From Schizophyllum amplum (taxonomy: Eukaryota; Basidiomycota; Agaricomycetes; Agaricales; Schizophyllaceae): DNA of 64,000 bases. Below, in pieces: positions 10,433 to 22,659 of this stretch. The position numbers and the translations under genes were made by a program. Under the pieces are notes generated by a model. It was not told where the DNA came from. It did no database searches and saw nothing but the letters and a program-made list of their open reading frames with translations. The stretch's first letter is position 1; the number at the start of each line of letters is the position of its first letter. The DNA lies in the NCBI GenBank assembly GCA_007026445.1, contig VDMD01000010.1:310001-374000 (forward strand), written 5' to 3'.

Positions 10433-13400
10433 GATGATGTCGAGTGTATCCTGTTGCTATCATTGGCGATTACACAGGGAAAGGGTCACTTTACTCACCA
10501 AGTATATAGCTTGAGGTACGGGTCGTGAGTGCGGGTCTTGACTGGTGATGCGGGTAAGTTCGCGCGAGCGGCTAAGATGGTCGACGGAGGTGTTGAGGGC
10601 GGTGATGATCCGGGGACAATCTGGGCGCCTCTTATACAGGTACCCTCCCGTTAAGGGGAAGGGAGGTGTCTATGCTTGATCATGATAAACTGTCCAAGTG
10701 CAACTGGAACTTGCGGAAGATCGGTGTTCGGACGCGTAAATGTCTCGGGGAAGCTTTTCCCCCTCAGCGAGCCAGCAAGGATAGTAAGCGCGAGAGAGAG
10801 CGCGTTCGATGTATTCGTATAAAATTGCAGAAAACTTGTGATCAGCAAGAGTCAGGCAGAAGCGACGATGGAGAAAGCAGAGCTCACAACGAACATGCAT
10901 GATGAAGGAGCGCTCGAGAATGCAGTGGCGTGAGAGAATTGGCACGTGGCCGGCAGATGCCGATCACGCGAATAGCTCACGATCTCAGTTTCCTCCCGTC
11001 CACCGCCAGCCTCCGTTTTCTCCCTTCCACGCCCAAAATTGAATCCTTTCCCGGCGGGGTGCAGGTCTCACAGCTATCAACTCTCGAGTGAATCGGAGCG
11101 ATACGATGGCGAGGAGCGCTCTTGCAGAAGCACGCACCTCTTGATGAACAATTGTTTGAGCGCTCAGCGCTCCGGTATTTCTGCTCGAGGGCGTCTTCTG
11201 GCGAATGGACGATACTAGCGTGTGGACTGCGTTACCGAATTCTCAGCCTAATGCTTCTTAGCTTCATCATCACACTGCAGCCGGGCGTCAAGGCTAGTTC
11301 GAGCTGGAAATACACAGGTCCTGCGCGAAAGTCTCTAATTGCCGCGCAGCCATCGCTGACACTTTCTGCCAGGACAAGTGATAGGTGGTAACTCGGCCAT
11401 GTGGACCATGCACCGCAGAGCTCGTACGACCATAAGTAACCTGGCTCATCGCGTTGTATAAGTCATATTGCTGAACCAGTACTTGAACGACGAAGGGCTT
11501 TTACGGAATCGTTACCCTCGTTTATCTGCGGTGTCCTGCGTGACTGTCATGCAACGCGGTCACCGCTGTTGCTCGAAGCCAGTCTTGTATCGCGGTCTTG
11601 ACCGTTAGGCCTCTCTGACCCCTCAGTCGACCTCCGCTTGATGTCCTTGGATTTGCGCCTCGCAACCAGACTTGATATGCTCCCATGATGGGTACGTGGA
11701 ACCTGACCCTCCCGTTTCTACTCACAGAATTCAAAGCTCATGTCCCTGCTGGCTGTCACGCGAGGACGAAATCATAAAAATGACCGTCTTGAAGGTGCGA
11801 GACGTCGGTCTCGATGCTTCACGAGACCTTTTCTCGTCAGACGAGCCCGTCGTCAGGCTCATGGTACGTATCGAATCCCTGAACCACACCCAGCCGTTGA
11901 CACGTACTCTGAAAAGTAGTCACCATGCATCACGGCGGCGCGCTCATCTGGGTGTTAACGTGAAGGGACTCGCTTACGGGCGTGATGTAAAATTCGTCAA
12001 GATGGATCCCATGGCAAACTCCGTCATGTGTTCTATCCCCTCAATCAGGCCAGGGAAGGACGCCGTCTGCGAAGCGGGGCAACGGTGTTGGGCTGAGATT
12101 CTGCGCTTACAATTTGCTAGTGTGTTATCGCCCAAAGACTAATGCAGAACTAAACCGTTGCTAGGAGAAACGACCTGCGAAGGCGTCATGCGCTTTTGCA
12201 CTCGGCTGAATGGACGAAGACGGTGAAGGCACCTGTACATGATGTACCCTGGTACTGCCAATGGAAGGCTTGCTGACGCTTTAACACAGAGAAATTAGGC
12301 CAGCAGACGCGGCCCAACAAGCTGGAACGACGTGAAAGGGTAAGGATGATTCCGACCTGATCAACAATGGCCTGGCGCCGTCTTCTGCTCGAAGTGAACT
12401 CGGTGTTCGTCATACCGCGACGGCATGCTGACTTTGACATACTTTAGACTGGTCTTCAATTCCGCCGCGAGTTCCTGAAGGCCGCTTATGGGCGCCCATA
12501 GCAGATAATTTGTACTCCAAGGCCAATGGAGTAACCGACCCACGAAATCGTCTATGCGTCATGATTTCTACAAGGAAGTGCCTCAACTGCGGTTCATTGT
12601 CTTCATTTCCCTCGCCGGCGCCGCCAAAAGCCCGTTTTCCTGCCCACCACATAGCCTCGTCGGCGAGTTTCTCCGCTCGGGGTATATTGATGAATGCATC
12701 GGTGGAGAATCTGCCCGACGAGGCGAGAACCCCGCACGCCTGGAGCGTGTCATGGTTCAGATAGCGGGGCAGCTGGACGCACGAACCACATTATGTGTCT
12801 CGCACAAGGGATAGCGCGATTGCCGCGTCTGTCATGGGGCAGCGCTGCCCGTCCCGCGAAGACCAAACAAGCGATGCGAGAGCAATGCGAAGGTCAGAAG
12901 CCCGCGCGCAGACGTAAGTACGCTCACTTTCGGCCAGCCGATAAGCGCTGACCGCAACTCGATGGACATAGGAAGCTGCAATTGCATGCGATGGCCGATG
13001 ATGCAGGAGGTCAGGTAAGCAGCATACCGTGCGTCGTCGCGTATCAGTGATTACTGCCGAGCGGGACTGATTGTTGCTCTCTGTGATGTATCTCTTCCCA
13101 TCCACTAGGGTAAGCACTTTTGTCGCCGTGCCACTTCATGCACACTTGGCTGATAGTACATGGTAGGCCTACAGTGAAAGGTCGTAAGCGTTGGCATTAG
13201 GCTTCACCTCGATTATACAGATGTAATGCTGATCATCCTTTTGGCATACTTCAAGTGAAGCAGTGCTCAAAACGCCGCAGATTGCGTGCAAGGGTGACGT
13301 CGGGCAGGTAAGTACAGGTAAACGGTCCGACCTCGAGAAGATACTCGGGCGCTCTCACCACCAGTGGCAGACCATCGATATGACGCGCAACCGCTTCTTC

Positions 13401-14745
13401 GTCTACTGCTTCCAGCTCCCGTTTCTCCTGATGTCTTCTCGGCCATCGTACAGTGTCAGCATCGCGCCACCATATGCGAATGTCGGGCTGGCAGAACTCG
13501 GGCTGGCAGAGTTCCACTGGTGAGACTTGTCTACCAATGCCATGCTTGCATCATTGTATGTACACTTTTATCTCCTTCACCTCGCGCAAGTACTTACCTG
13601 CCACAGTAAACAGGCCGGGAACAGGCTTTCAGGCAGCATTTCTGTAAACGGCAATGCGGGAAATCTATAGCGTGACACGTCTGCGTGACCTTGCCTTCCG
13701 TCTTGCCTTGTACGTTCGAAATGTTGTTCTTCCTTTACGGGAACGGGGGAAATGACATGAAAAAGCTTTTCTGCTCAGCTAACGCTGCAATGCTGATCTA
13801 TAGCCAGCCTACAGCCGTCACTTCGGCAGCTCGCAGGGTACGTTTTCCCCGCGTTCTCATGTTTCCCCTTGCGTTTATCTGCATTCGCCGCGATGCTGCC
13901 CCTTGCATCAGACCCCGATTCCTTCGATCCTTTCCCCAGACTGCACACGCCGCTCTTGTTGCATTTCGTGTGAGCGCAACTACGATCCCTACCCCACTGC
14001 TGACTAGTATAGGTATGTCGACTTCATTACGAGCGCGAGCGTACAAGCTTGGCGCAAGCCATGGATCAGGAAGATGAGTAATCACTGACGGTGGTTCTGG
14101 CCTCACGGCTCACTTTGAACAGTCTATATTCTGTTTGGCTGACACCTACGCACCAGGGCGAAAATTCAGAGGGCGACGCAAGGGATCTACGAAGCACCGC
14201 GTGCGCATCCGCACTTCGTCCTCGATTTTAATCTCGAACGCTCTGTAAACAGCCTCAAGGCTCTCAGGTCTCAAGATCGGGCATTGATGGGAGTGAATGC
14301 CGATACGTCGTAAGCGCACTTCTCACACCTTACATCTCCGAGCACCAGATGATCACTTGAAAGCGCGCGATCCTCGCTTCGCAGTCGCGATATCCCAGCA
14401 CTATGGCACATCTAACAGCTCGCTCTTGTCATGCAGCAGACGGCCAGACGTTCGTCGTTCTGAAGCGTTATTCTGTGGCTGTTCCTACTACGCCTTTCCG
14501 AAGAAGGCACGCCAGCCATGCATGCATCAAAGACAAGATGAGCTGAACATGCCAGCGGAGCGTCTCACCCGAGTCTTGATGAAACGCCCCCATCTAGCGA
14601 GCAGCGTGTTCGTCGCAATCAACCACCGCACAGCCCGCCAATCGATCTACTGTATCTCAATCAGCCGATCCCCGATTTCTGCATGAGAATCGGGCGTTCA
14701 GCGCTCCGACAAACCTTCTGACGCGTGACTTGACGTCTATTACGG
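10433..14745. other. Gene-poor stretch, only weak coding traces
   Basis: No gene can be supported over 4.3 kb. Weak traces are: a C2-like opening at 11780-11860 (VRDVGLDASRDLFSS, then a GTACGT donor) with no continuation; minus-strand frames around 12410-12700 and 13251-13510 with a natural-looking composition but no family; and a plus-strand frame at 14297-14686. These may be decayed genes. Confidence 0.4.
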
Positions 14746-14753
14746 TATAAAAG
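14746..14753 (+). promoter_or_regulatory. TATA box of the P450 gene
   Basis: TATAAAAG, 48 nt upstream of the P450 ATG at 14801. This is a plausible distance for a fungal core promoter with a short 5' UTR. Confidence 0.6.
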
Positions 14754-14800
14754 AGATAGCGTGTAGGTGAGGCCGTGGGATTGACCCTTCCTCACCCACC

Positions 14801-17283
14801 ATGTCATCTACTAGTTCTGTCGCGAGCGCCCTCGCCGTCGCCTGCGCGGTTGGGGCTGTAGTATTTCTGCACAAGTCAGACAGCTTTCGTCCACCTTATC
14901 CCCCCGGACCTTGGCGGAAGCCTTTCATAGGCAACTTACTCGACATGCCAAGGCAGGACCCCGAGGTATCGTTTGCCGACTGGGGACAGCAATACGGTAC
15001 GTGTTCCACTATGCGGCTCATCACAAGCTTATTGTCGCGTTGCAGGCGACGTCGTTCATCTTGAAATTTTCGGAAAACACATTATCGTGCTGAATTCGCT
15101 CGAAGCAGCGAGAGACCTCATGGACAAGCGCAGCGGCATCTACTCGGATCGTCCACGGTTTGTGATGCTCTGCGACTTGTAAGTCGTCTACCGTTCGCTC
15201 GTCGCAATTACTAAGAGCGCTATAGAATGGGTTGGGCTAACGCCACCACACACGTTCATTAGTGAGTACAACCTCCTTCAACCTGAACGGAAACGCTGAT
15301 CAATTGAGCCTTGCAGTGGGCCACGTTTCCGCAAGCATAGGCGCTTCGTGCAACAAATTTTGAATCAAAATGCCATCGCCAGCTTCCAGAATCTGGAGTC
15401 GCGCCAGACTGCAATCGCTCTCGGAAATTTCTTGAAGACGCCGGACAATTTTGCAGATCATATCACGAGGTACGACCGCTTTATGCCATAGATATGTCCT
15501 CAGAGTCATTGTCATGTCAGTTTCGCGGCAGGCACGATGCTGAAGGTGGCGTATGGGTACGACGTCGAGGCTGTTAACGATCCATACGTTCAGATTGGTG
15601 CGCTCGCTTCTTAGAACAATGTAGTGCGTGAATATATATTGACTTTTGCCACAGTCGAACAGGCAGCTACGTTGACTGTTCAGATCGGCAACAGCTATCC
15701 CATCTCAAACTTGGTCGAATTTTTCCCGTGGCTAAAGTTCGTCACATCCATAACCATGTTTGCATTCAAACTGTATACGCTGACAATGCGCAGAAATCTG
15801 CCGCTCTGGGCGCCTTTGTCTGGATTCAGACAACAAGCCGAGGTAGTTCGTCAAGCCGTCGACAAGATGATGAATGTACCCTTCGAGGCAGTCAAACAAC
15901 AGATGGTATGTTCATTGAAACTTTCGGGATGTACGTGCTTGACGAAGGACCAGAGCTCTGGGACGAATCAGCCGTCGTTCACAGCCCATCTTTTGGAGCA
16001 GTACTCAAGTGCCGGCAAAGGCACGATCTCCCAAGACGACGAGGATGACATCAAGGGTGCGGCTGGCACGCTCTTCGCCGGTAAGCAGAGCTTTATGCAA
16101 CAATTGACTGCTGACGGAGATGGACGTTCTTGGCAGCCGCTGAGGATACGGTGAGCCGCCTCTCACCGTTTGCCTTTCCGATTTTGATGAGTCTCAGACA
16201 ACTTGCATGATAAAAGTATTCATCTTTGCGATGCTTCTTCATCCCGAGGTGTACTCCAAGGTTCAAGAAGAGATCGCTCGTGTTGTCGGCCACGACCGCC
16301 TGCCCAACTTCGGCGATCAGTCGTCGATGCCCTATTTTGACTGTGTACTGAAGGAATGCTTCAGGTGAGTGTGCCTCCTGTCGCTATGACACTTGAGTTC
16401 ACGCAAAAACGACAGATGGGACACCCCCGTGCCATTAGCCATCCCGCACCGGCTGATGCAGGTCTGCCTTGCCGTTATACTGGCGCTCGCACCTTTTGAT
16501 TGCTTTCTGCGTTAGGACGACTTCTATAAAGGATACTTTATACCGGAAGGCGCCTACATAATGCCAAACATTTAGTACGTCGCGACGTGCAGGCATGCAA
16601 CTTACTCCTAACATATATCCAGTGCGATGATGCACAATTGCGAAAATCCGAGCGAATTCTGTCCGGAACGTTACCTAGAGAACCCAGAACTCGTAGATCC
16701 ACGTGGTATGTACTTCTGTTACAATGGCTGTCGGTCGACTAGGTCACATAACTCCACCAGACGTTGTATTTGGTTTCGGTCGAAGGTATGCTAGAACTTG
16801 TTCGCAGAACTATGACTAGACGCTGAACCTCACCGTCTTATAGGATATGGTAAGCCTTGTAATTGTCTGGCATGATCCTTTATCCTCACCCTATATGACC
16901 AGCCCGGGTCGCCACTTGGCCAGTGCAGCTATGTGGTTGCTTACCTCGCGCATCGCTGCCGTGTTTCATATCGAGAAGGCACGCGATCCGGATTCGGGCG
17001 AGGAGATCACGCCTCCTGTTGAGTTTTCTACGGGGTTCGTCAGGTCAGTACCATCCATGCAGTTCAGTCTCAGAGGATCGGGCCAACGGCGATATGTATG
17101 GCATACGTGATACATCGGGCGCCGATTTCGTCTGCATCGGGGACCTCGCCTCCGCCATCATAATATCACAGCTCTGACGCCACTCATAGGCACCCGAAGC
17201 CTTTCTTCTGCTCGATAAAGCCGCGCTCGGAGAAAGCCGTGCGACTGGTGGAGAATGCCCTGGCGGAAACTCAGGCGGCGTAA
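14801..17283 (+). CDS. Cytochrome P450 monooxygenase, 535 aa, 16 exons
   Basis: ER-anchored haem-thiolate monooxygenase. Exons: 14801-14996, 15046-15178, 15226-15261, 15317-15469, 15521-15597, 15655-15905, 15954-16080, 16137-16150, 16198-16364, 16416-16461, 16516-16574, 16623-16705, 16761-16785, 16844-16849, 16903-17043 and 17190-17283. They total 1608 nt, a multiple of three. An N-terminal hydrophobic anchor is followed by the Pro hinge PPYPPGP. The I-helix reads AGTLFAAAEDTT, the K-helix ExxR is ECFR, PERY follows, and the haem loop is FGFGRRICPGRHLA. Style resembles agaricomycete P450s annotated as O-methylsterigmatocystin-oxidoreductase-like; substrate unknown. Exon 14 is only 6 nt and splits the haem-ligand Cys codon across an intron. 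Exon 8 is 14 nt. Confidence 0.93.
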
Positions 17284-17775
17284 CGGATACCAACACAAAG
17301 TGGTGTATCTGGATGTGTTCTACAGGCGAAGACACATGACCAAGCATGCCCGTACTCCTGCAGACTGCTGGTGTATCTCCGGCTGGAGAGTGCTGTTTCG
17401 GATAACTGTGCGTGTGTAGCTCTTTTCAATGTCATGTATACCCTCTCTCGACCACCTTGCTCTTATGTGACGTGCTCGACGGCCATTCGATCGGAGACAC
17501 TGGAAGACGCTGGATGCGTTTCTTTTTTCCTTTTGGAATATATCGGCGCGAACTTCTGCGGTGTCATTTTGTAGATTTTGATGATGAACTACCACTGTGC
17601 CAAATATCACCAAATGCTGTCCTTTTCCTCCATATTTATGTATCGTGTTCGAACTTCGCAGCTGCAGTAGCCTTCCTGCGACTAAGCCTTACGCTAGCGC
17701 ATTTAGAGTCGCATTCTTGTGAGCGAAGGTTCAATTTATGTGTGATTTACATTTGCGATGGCACAAGAGCATCCT

Positions 17776-18639
17776 TTACGTCGATGGTCGACTCTCTCTG
17801 TCCATCAGCTCCTTGAAGCGCCGCTCCTCCGCCGTCATCTCCAATTGCTCCACCGGGGGCGTATATGCAGTGGCCTGCGCTCCAGTAGCGGTTGCTGGTG
17901 CTGCTGTTGGAGGCAGCGCTGCGCGTCCCTTCGACTGTCGAAGCGTGTCCCACGAGGAAGCCTGCGTCACACCCGCTTCCTTCCGTAGCTCACCCCAGCG
18001 ATTCGCAGGCGTATCATCGTTCTGCTTCTCTGCGCCTGCCTGCATTTGCATCTGCATAGGGGTTGGCGTACTCGCAAGGGGACCCGCACGATTGCGGCCT
18101 GTGAGGCATCAGTGTCTCGAAAGATCATACGGGAGCCGACGCTGACCATTCTGCATGAGTTCCCGAAGGACGCCTCGCACAGCGGGCTCGTCGGTCAGAC
18201 CATCTCGCCATCCCTGGTAGTCGTCGCGCAGACGCTTGATCGTCATAACCTCGCCTATGATGGTACCGGCACCGGCAGGGACCAAGATTCGTTTGGCCAG
18301 GGAAATTCGTCGAGCTGACATGGCGAAGTGAAGCATGACGGCTACCGTCGTACCCACAGCAGCAGGTACAAGCGCGCGGTGCATTATCTTCCCGAAAATC
18401 AGTACGGTTAGTACTTGGAATCACAATGTACTAACTGTTTTGTCCGCGGAAACAAACGTGAGTGTGCGTTCAGCATCACCTTCTGTTAAGCGGCCTTGTT
18501 CGATATAAGGCTGCAGACGCTCTGCAGCGCGGTCGCGAGTGGTCCCCAGTACGGCGATTGGGAAGGGCATGCGAGAGTCAACTTGGCCACCATTGTCCGA
18601 GATCGGATCCCCGAACGAAGAACCGGACGAAGAGTCCAT
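17776..18639 (-). CDS. Predicted membrane protein, tandem paralogue 1 (255 aa)
   Basis: Three exons (18436-18639, 18147-18387, 17776-18098), 768 nt in total. The start is the ATG at 18637-18639, chosen because it matches the paralogue's N-terminus. Layout: an N-terminal domain (PFPIAVLGTTRDRAAERLQP, then YIEQGRLTEGDAERTLTFVS), two hydrophobic segments forming a probable hairpin (ALVPAAVGTTVAVMLHFAM; ILVPAGAGTIIGEVM), a charged linker, and an acidic C-terminal helix (LEMTAEERRFKELMDRE). The next gene has the same layout at about a third identity by eye. I do not recognise the family. The two-helix core plus EERR helix is vaguely OCIA-like but not convincing. Probably an organelle or endomembrane protein. 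Confidence 0.7.
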
Positions 18640-18918
18640 CTCGAGTATCAGAGAATGCGCCTCGGCCTGGACAAGCAAGCGACTCTGGCAATAACGAGTC
18701 GGAGCGTGAATGCAGGAAGGAAGCCTTGACGCACGGCGTGACGCCGCAGGACGCGACGGCACGCGGCAATTGAGAGCCGGGTGCATCACGTGCGCGCGCG
18801 GATGTCACACCCTGTATATACGGGCGCCTACAACAATAAGCGTTTGCTGCAGGGATGGTTCTGACATCGTGAGGGGTCTGTGTATACATGTCCGTCTATA
18901 TCTAGAGTATTGAGTTCT

Positions 18919-19755
18919 CTAACAGGATGAAGCCTTCTCTCGCGACTCCACAAGCTCCAGAAAACGCCTTTCCTCTTCCGTCATGTCCAGAGGCTCATGC
19001 GGCGGCGACGCATCGGCCTGTGTGCCAGAGTAATTCAAGACGGCAGGGTGGGTCTCTATCGGCGTCTCTGTGCCTGCGCGCCGGAGTATCAAATCTTTCG
19101 TAGCGCGCGACTTCATGCGTAGCTCTTCCCAGCGGTCGGCAGGTGCTATCGTCTCCACTTGGGCGTGAACTGACGACTGCAAGGCTGGATCTGTCAAGAC
19201 AAATTCTAAGGGAGAAGGTGAGTCAGGCTCACACCGGTCAGGCGCGGAAAAAGTGCACGCACCAGATGCATGCAGCTGCTGCAGCACGTTGCGCATGCCA
19301 GCGCGGTTCGTAAGCGCATTTTCCCATCGGGCGTGGTCGACTAATATTATGCGGTTGATGAGAAACAGCTCAGTCGCCGCCATTGCGGCCACGGAGTTGG
19401 TGAGAATCCTTGCAGGAACAGACCAACGACGACGGGACATTATTTTCGCCGTGGCTAGAAAGCTCAGAGCAGAGAATCCAGCGCAGTGTAGTATCCTACT
19501 GCGCCACTTGTCGTACATTTTTGGGGTGAGTTCCACTTATTCAACCGTATCAATGGAGGTACTCACACTCAGACGTTCATCCATCACCGTAGACACGAGC
19601 GCTAAGGTGCTATCCGCATCCCTTTGCCGCAGCTTTCCTGCTTCAATGAAGGGCTGCAGACTTTCGACCGCTTTTTCTCGGCTTTTTCCTAATAAGACTA
19701 CGACTGGCGGATAGTCGTACAGAAAGCTGTCCTTCCTGATAAACAGATGATCCAT
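18919..19755 (-). CDS. Predicted membrane protein, tandem paralogue 2 (258 aa)
   Basis: Two exons (19567-19755 and 18919-19506) with a 60-nt intron, 777 nt in total. The start is the ATG at 19753-19755. Layout matches the neighbouring paralogue: N-terminal PPVVVLLGKSREKAVESLQP and IEAGKLRQRDADSTLALVST, hydrophobic segments around CAGFSALSFLATA and ILTNSVAAMAATELFLINRI, a linker, and a C-terminal PLDMTEEERRFLELVE helix. The conserved terminal EERRF motif and the N-terminal (A/V)E(R/S)LQP(Y/F)IE motif point to duplication and to two parts under constraint. Function unknown. Confidence 0.7.
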
Positions 19756-20046
19756 GGCGAGCTTCAGAGGGGTCCGTGTCCGCTGAGATCGTTACAGGTA
19801 CCGTCGGAGAGTCCAGATACAGCGATGCGGCTATAGGTTGCGCGGAAGTCGTGCGTTGAACGCCAGGCAGGTGGTCGTCAATACGATGGTTCGTGGCAAG
19901 AAGCGGTGTCACGCGTGACGTGACTTTCCGGTTCGATTTACTTGCACGCCGATATGCCCCGAGCCTATGAGAAACGCCCACGCAAAAAGATTGGGTAGAG
20001 GCGGTGGCAGGTAGATAAAGGGCAGGCAGCAGGAAGAGGGTCCACA

Positions 20047-21830
20047 TCAGCTGTCTACATCCATATCCATAGCGGGGGATGCCACCGCAGATGAGCCTGC
20101 GCCCATGTCCTCTTTCTCTCTCTGGGCGGCGGTCGAGGTCCGCCCTCGGCCCCTAGCACGGCCCCTCCCGCGCGGCCGACCGCGACCTCTGCCCCTCCCC
20201 CGCTTTGGAACGGGCGTGTCGGAATCGCTGTCGTCGTCCGCTGTCGTCACCACGCTGGTCTTCCCACCACGTCGTGCGCGTCGTGCCGGGCCCACCCGCC
20301 TGCCATAAACGCCCGAAGTATCCGCTTCCACGTCCTCATCATCCACACGAATATCCGGCGTCCGCTCGTCCCTCTCGCGGAATTCTCCTGCAGGCCCTGC
20401 GCCACAAACTTCAGCCTGTTCCTCCGCGCTGCGCTCTTCGCTCGCCAGGAGCCCCTGCAGGTCGGGTGGCATTTCTTGCATCTGCACGCTTGGGGCGCCT
20501 TCGAGGTAGCGTAGTTTGTTCCGTACTGCGCCGACGATCTTCTTCAGGCTCGCTGGCGTGTTGAGGTTGTCGACGCGGCCGGTCAGTGGTGGATGCAGTG
20601 TATATCCCGAGTCGGCGAAGAAGGCATCATATGGAGTGCGCGGGAGAGCGTCCGGTACGCTTGCCCCTGCGAGCACGGCTGTCTCGTAGGCCCAACAGCG
20701 GCTGACGTTCTTGACCGTGTAGCCGCCACCGCCAAGAACCAACAACGGTAGACCGAAGGCGCGGACGTATGCCACACAGTCGCCGTGTGCTTTGATGGAA
20801 AGGTTGAAAGCACCCAAGCGATCGCATCCAAGTGAGTCTGCGCCGCATTGCAGGACGATAGCTGATGGCTGGAATTTATCGCGTACCTCGCTGACGATGT
20901 TGGTGAAGAGTTCGAGATACATTTTGTCGTCGATGCCGTCTTTTAGCGGCACGTTGAGCGCAAAATGTTTTCCGAGGCCTATGCCGTTGTCGTCCAGTTT
21001 GCCAGTTCCTGGGAAGAAATCGCCGGTATACTTGTGGAAGGACAAGGTCATGACACGATTTGTATGGTAGAAAGCGAGCTCTACACCGTCTCCATGGTGT
21101 ATATCAATGTCGATGTAGAGAACGCGCGGATAATATCTGCGAACTTCGTAAGTACCCTATACAGGCCGACGAAAGCCTTCATGTGGGTGAGCATGACATA
21201 TGCCAGAAAAATGCGTCGATAGGGTGGTGAAATGGCTAACCTCAGCAACTCCAAAATACCCAAGACGATATCGTTCACGTAACAAAACCCGCTGGCCTCG
21301 CCCCTCTTCGCGTGGTGCAGCCCGCCGGACCAGTTGATAGCGATGTCTGTCCGCCCAGAACATAACTTCCGCGCGGCAGCAAGCGTCCCGCCTGCATACT
21401 TGCGGCAGAAGTCGTACATGCCTGCGAACACAGGACAGTCTTCGCCACAATTGTGTGCTTCGACTTCCGTCTTGAAGGTGCCCTGATTCTGTGGCGTCAC
21501 CCTGTGGCATTGCAGCCGTTAGTATTGCGACTCCTCAGTTCATGTCAAGCTCTTACCTGCTCAAGTATTCGATGTAATCCGTGTCATGGTATGTTTCGAG
21601 TTCTTCTCGTGTTGCCGGTCGCGCGTCGAATATTTCGTGGATCTGCTTGTCCAGCCCATAGCCCATCACAAGGGAGTTCGTCAGAGTGAGCCGATGAGGT
21701 TTCATCGGATGTCGCTCCTAGTCTTGGTGAGTGATGACCGGCCGTAAATCGTACGCCTGGCGACTCACCCCGAAGTGATAGGATCCCACGCCCTTCGGAA
21801 AGTAGTACGATACTGTACGTCGCGAGTGCG
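20047..21830 (-). CDS. HOS2: Class I histone deacetylase, Hos2/HDAC3-like
   Basis: Zn-dependent lysine deacetylase of the Rpd3/Hos2 class, the catalytic part of a Set3C/SMRT-like complex if truly Hos2. Exons: 21769-about 21830, 21557-21717, 21241-21502 and 20047-21136, all with clean GT-AG joins. Domain marks in order: [35 protein letters not shown] (catalytic His pair), [33 protein letters not shown] (Zn ligands), [42 protein letters not shown] and a late [21 protein letters not shown] and [16 protein letters not shown] favour Hos2 over Rpd3. An acidic linker is followed by an RG-rich tail (20.1-20.3 kb) with the look of a nucleic-acid-binding or nuclear-targeting segment. The first ATG is unresolved: the frame meets TAG at about 21833 with no in-frame ATG after it, so a 5' exon is missing from the model. 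Confidence 0.88.
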
Positions 21831-21844
21831 GCTATGGCATATAA

Positions 21845-22340
21845 TCAGAATCCATTTACGGGCCGCGCGCGGGAGCGAAGGTTGGCGATGGTCATCTTCC
21901 CATTGCCTTTGGCCAACTTGACTATCACACTTACATTCACTCGCTCCGTAATGGGCTCTGCCACACCATAAGCGCCCCTGTCAGGGAAGTACGGCGAGCC
22001 GGAATACGTGTACTTCTCGTAGGTCCGCACCATAGCGTGTTCTCCGCTGCAAGACGACGCTACGTTGATTGACAGTCTGCAGGTCGACATGAGTTTGAGA
22101 AGCGACACCGCTATCAGAGATATGCCACAGAGCGCACATACCTATATTATATGGCAACGGGACGATGAAACCAGGTCTCTCGTAGGGCCGCTGGTCGGCA
22201 CCTCTGTGCTGTATTTGCACCTTCAGAGTTGTTTGCTTCACTCTGCTGGCTGTTGTAGCAGCCCAGTTGGAACAGCTTAGATCTGGCTTACATCCGTCCA
22301 AAAGGTCAGTTGCCTCGCTATACAATGCGCGCACGGCGGA
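21845..22340 (-). other. Coding-looking segment between HDAC and the toxin-like gene
   Basis: Two exon-like pieces on the minus strand. One at 22150-22334 has protein-like composition (YERPGFIVPLPYNIG before a GTATGT donor). One at about 21940-22050 starts after TTGCAG and reads EHAMVRTYEKYTYSG and YFPDRGAYGVAEPITERVN before GTAAGT. They may form a short gene or remnant. No family is recognised and no start was found. Confidence 0.25.
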
Positions 22341-22659
22341 AGCTTGCTCACTGACTCAGTGAAATCAGGCCTCCTCCAGAGTTGAAGTCCAAGGCGCGTT
22401 GTCTCAGCGTGATTGGGTAAGAGCGATCGGCTCGATATCAATATGGCCCGGCTCGAGCCGTTCAACAATGCACGTGACTTGAACGTCAGGCAGGCCCCAA
22501 TCCAATGTCCATGTTGCAACGATGAGAGTCGGATTTTCAGACGCGCGCAGACATCTTGTACATAGGTATGCATATCAACGAAGCCGCCGGAGCATAACGT
22601 ATAGCGTATTCGTACTGAGGCATCATACATGCTTTGTGAACTTCCACTAAAGGAAACAG

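Noticed and set aside
11780..11870. C2-domain-like N-terminal peptide followed by a donor site
   Set aside because: Nothing downstream continues the fold, so a gene cannot be supported. Noted only as a trace.
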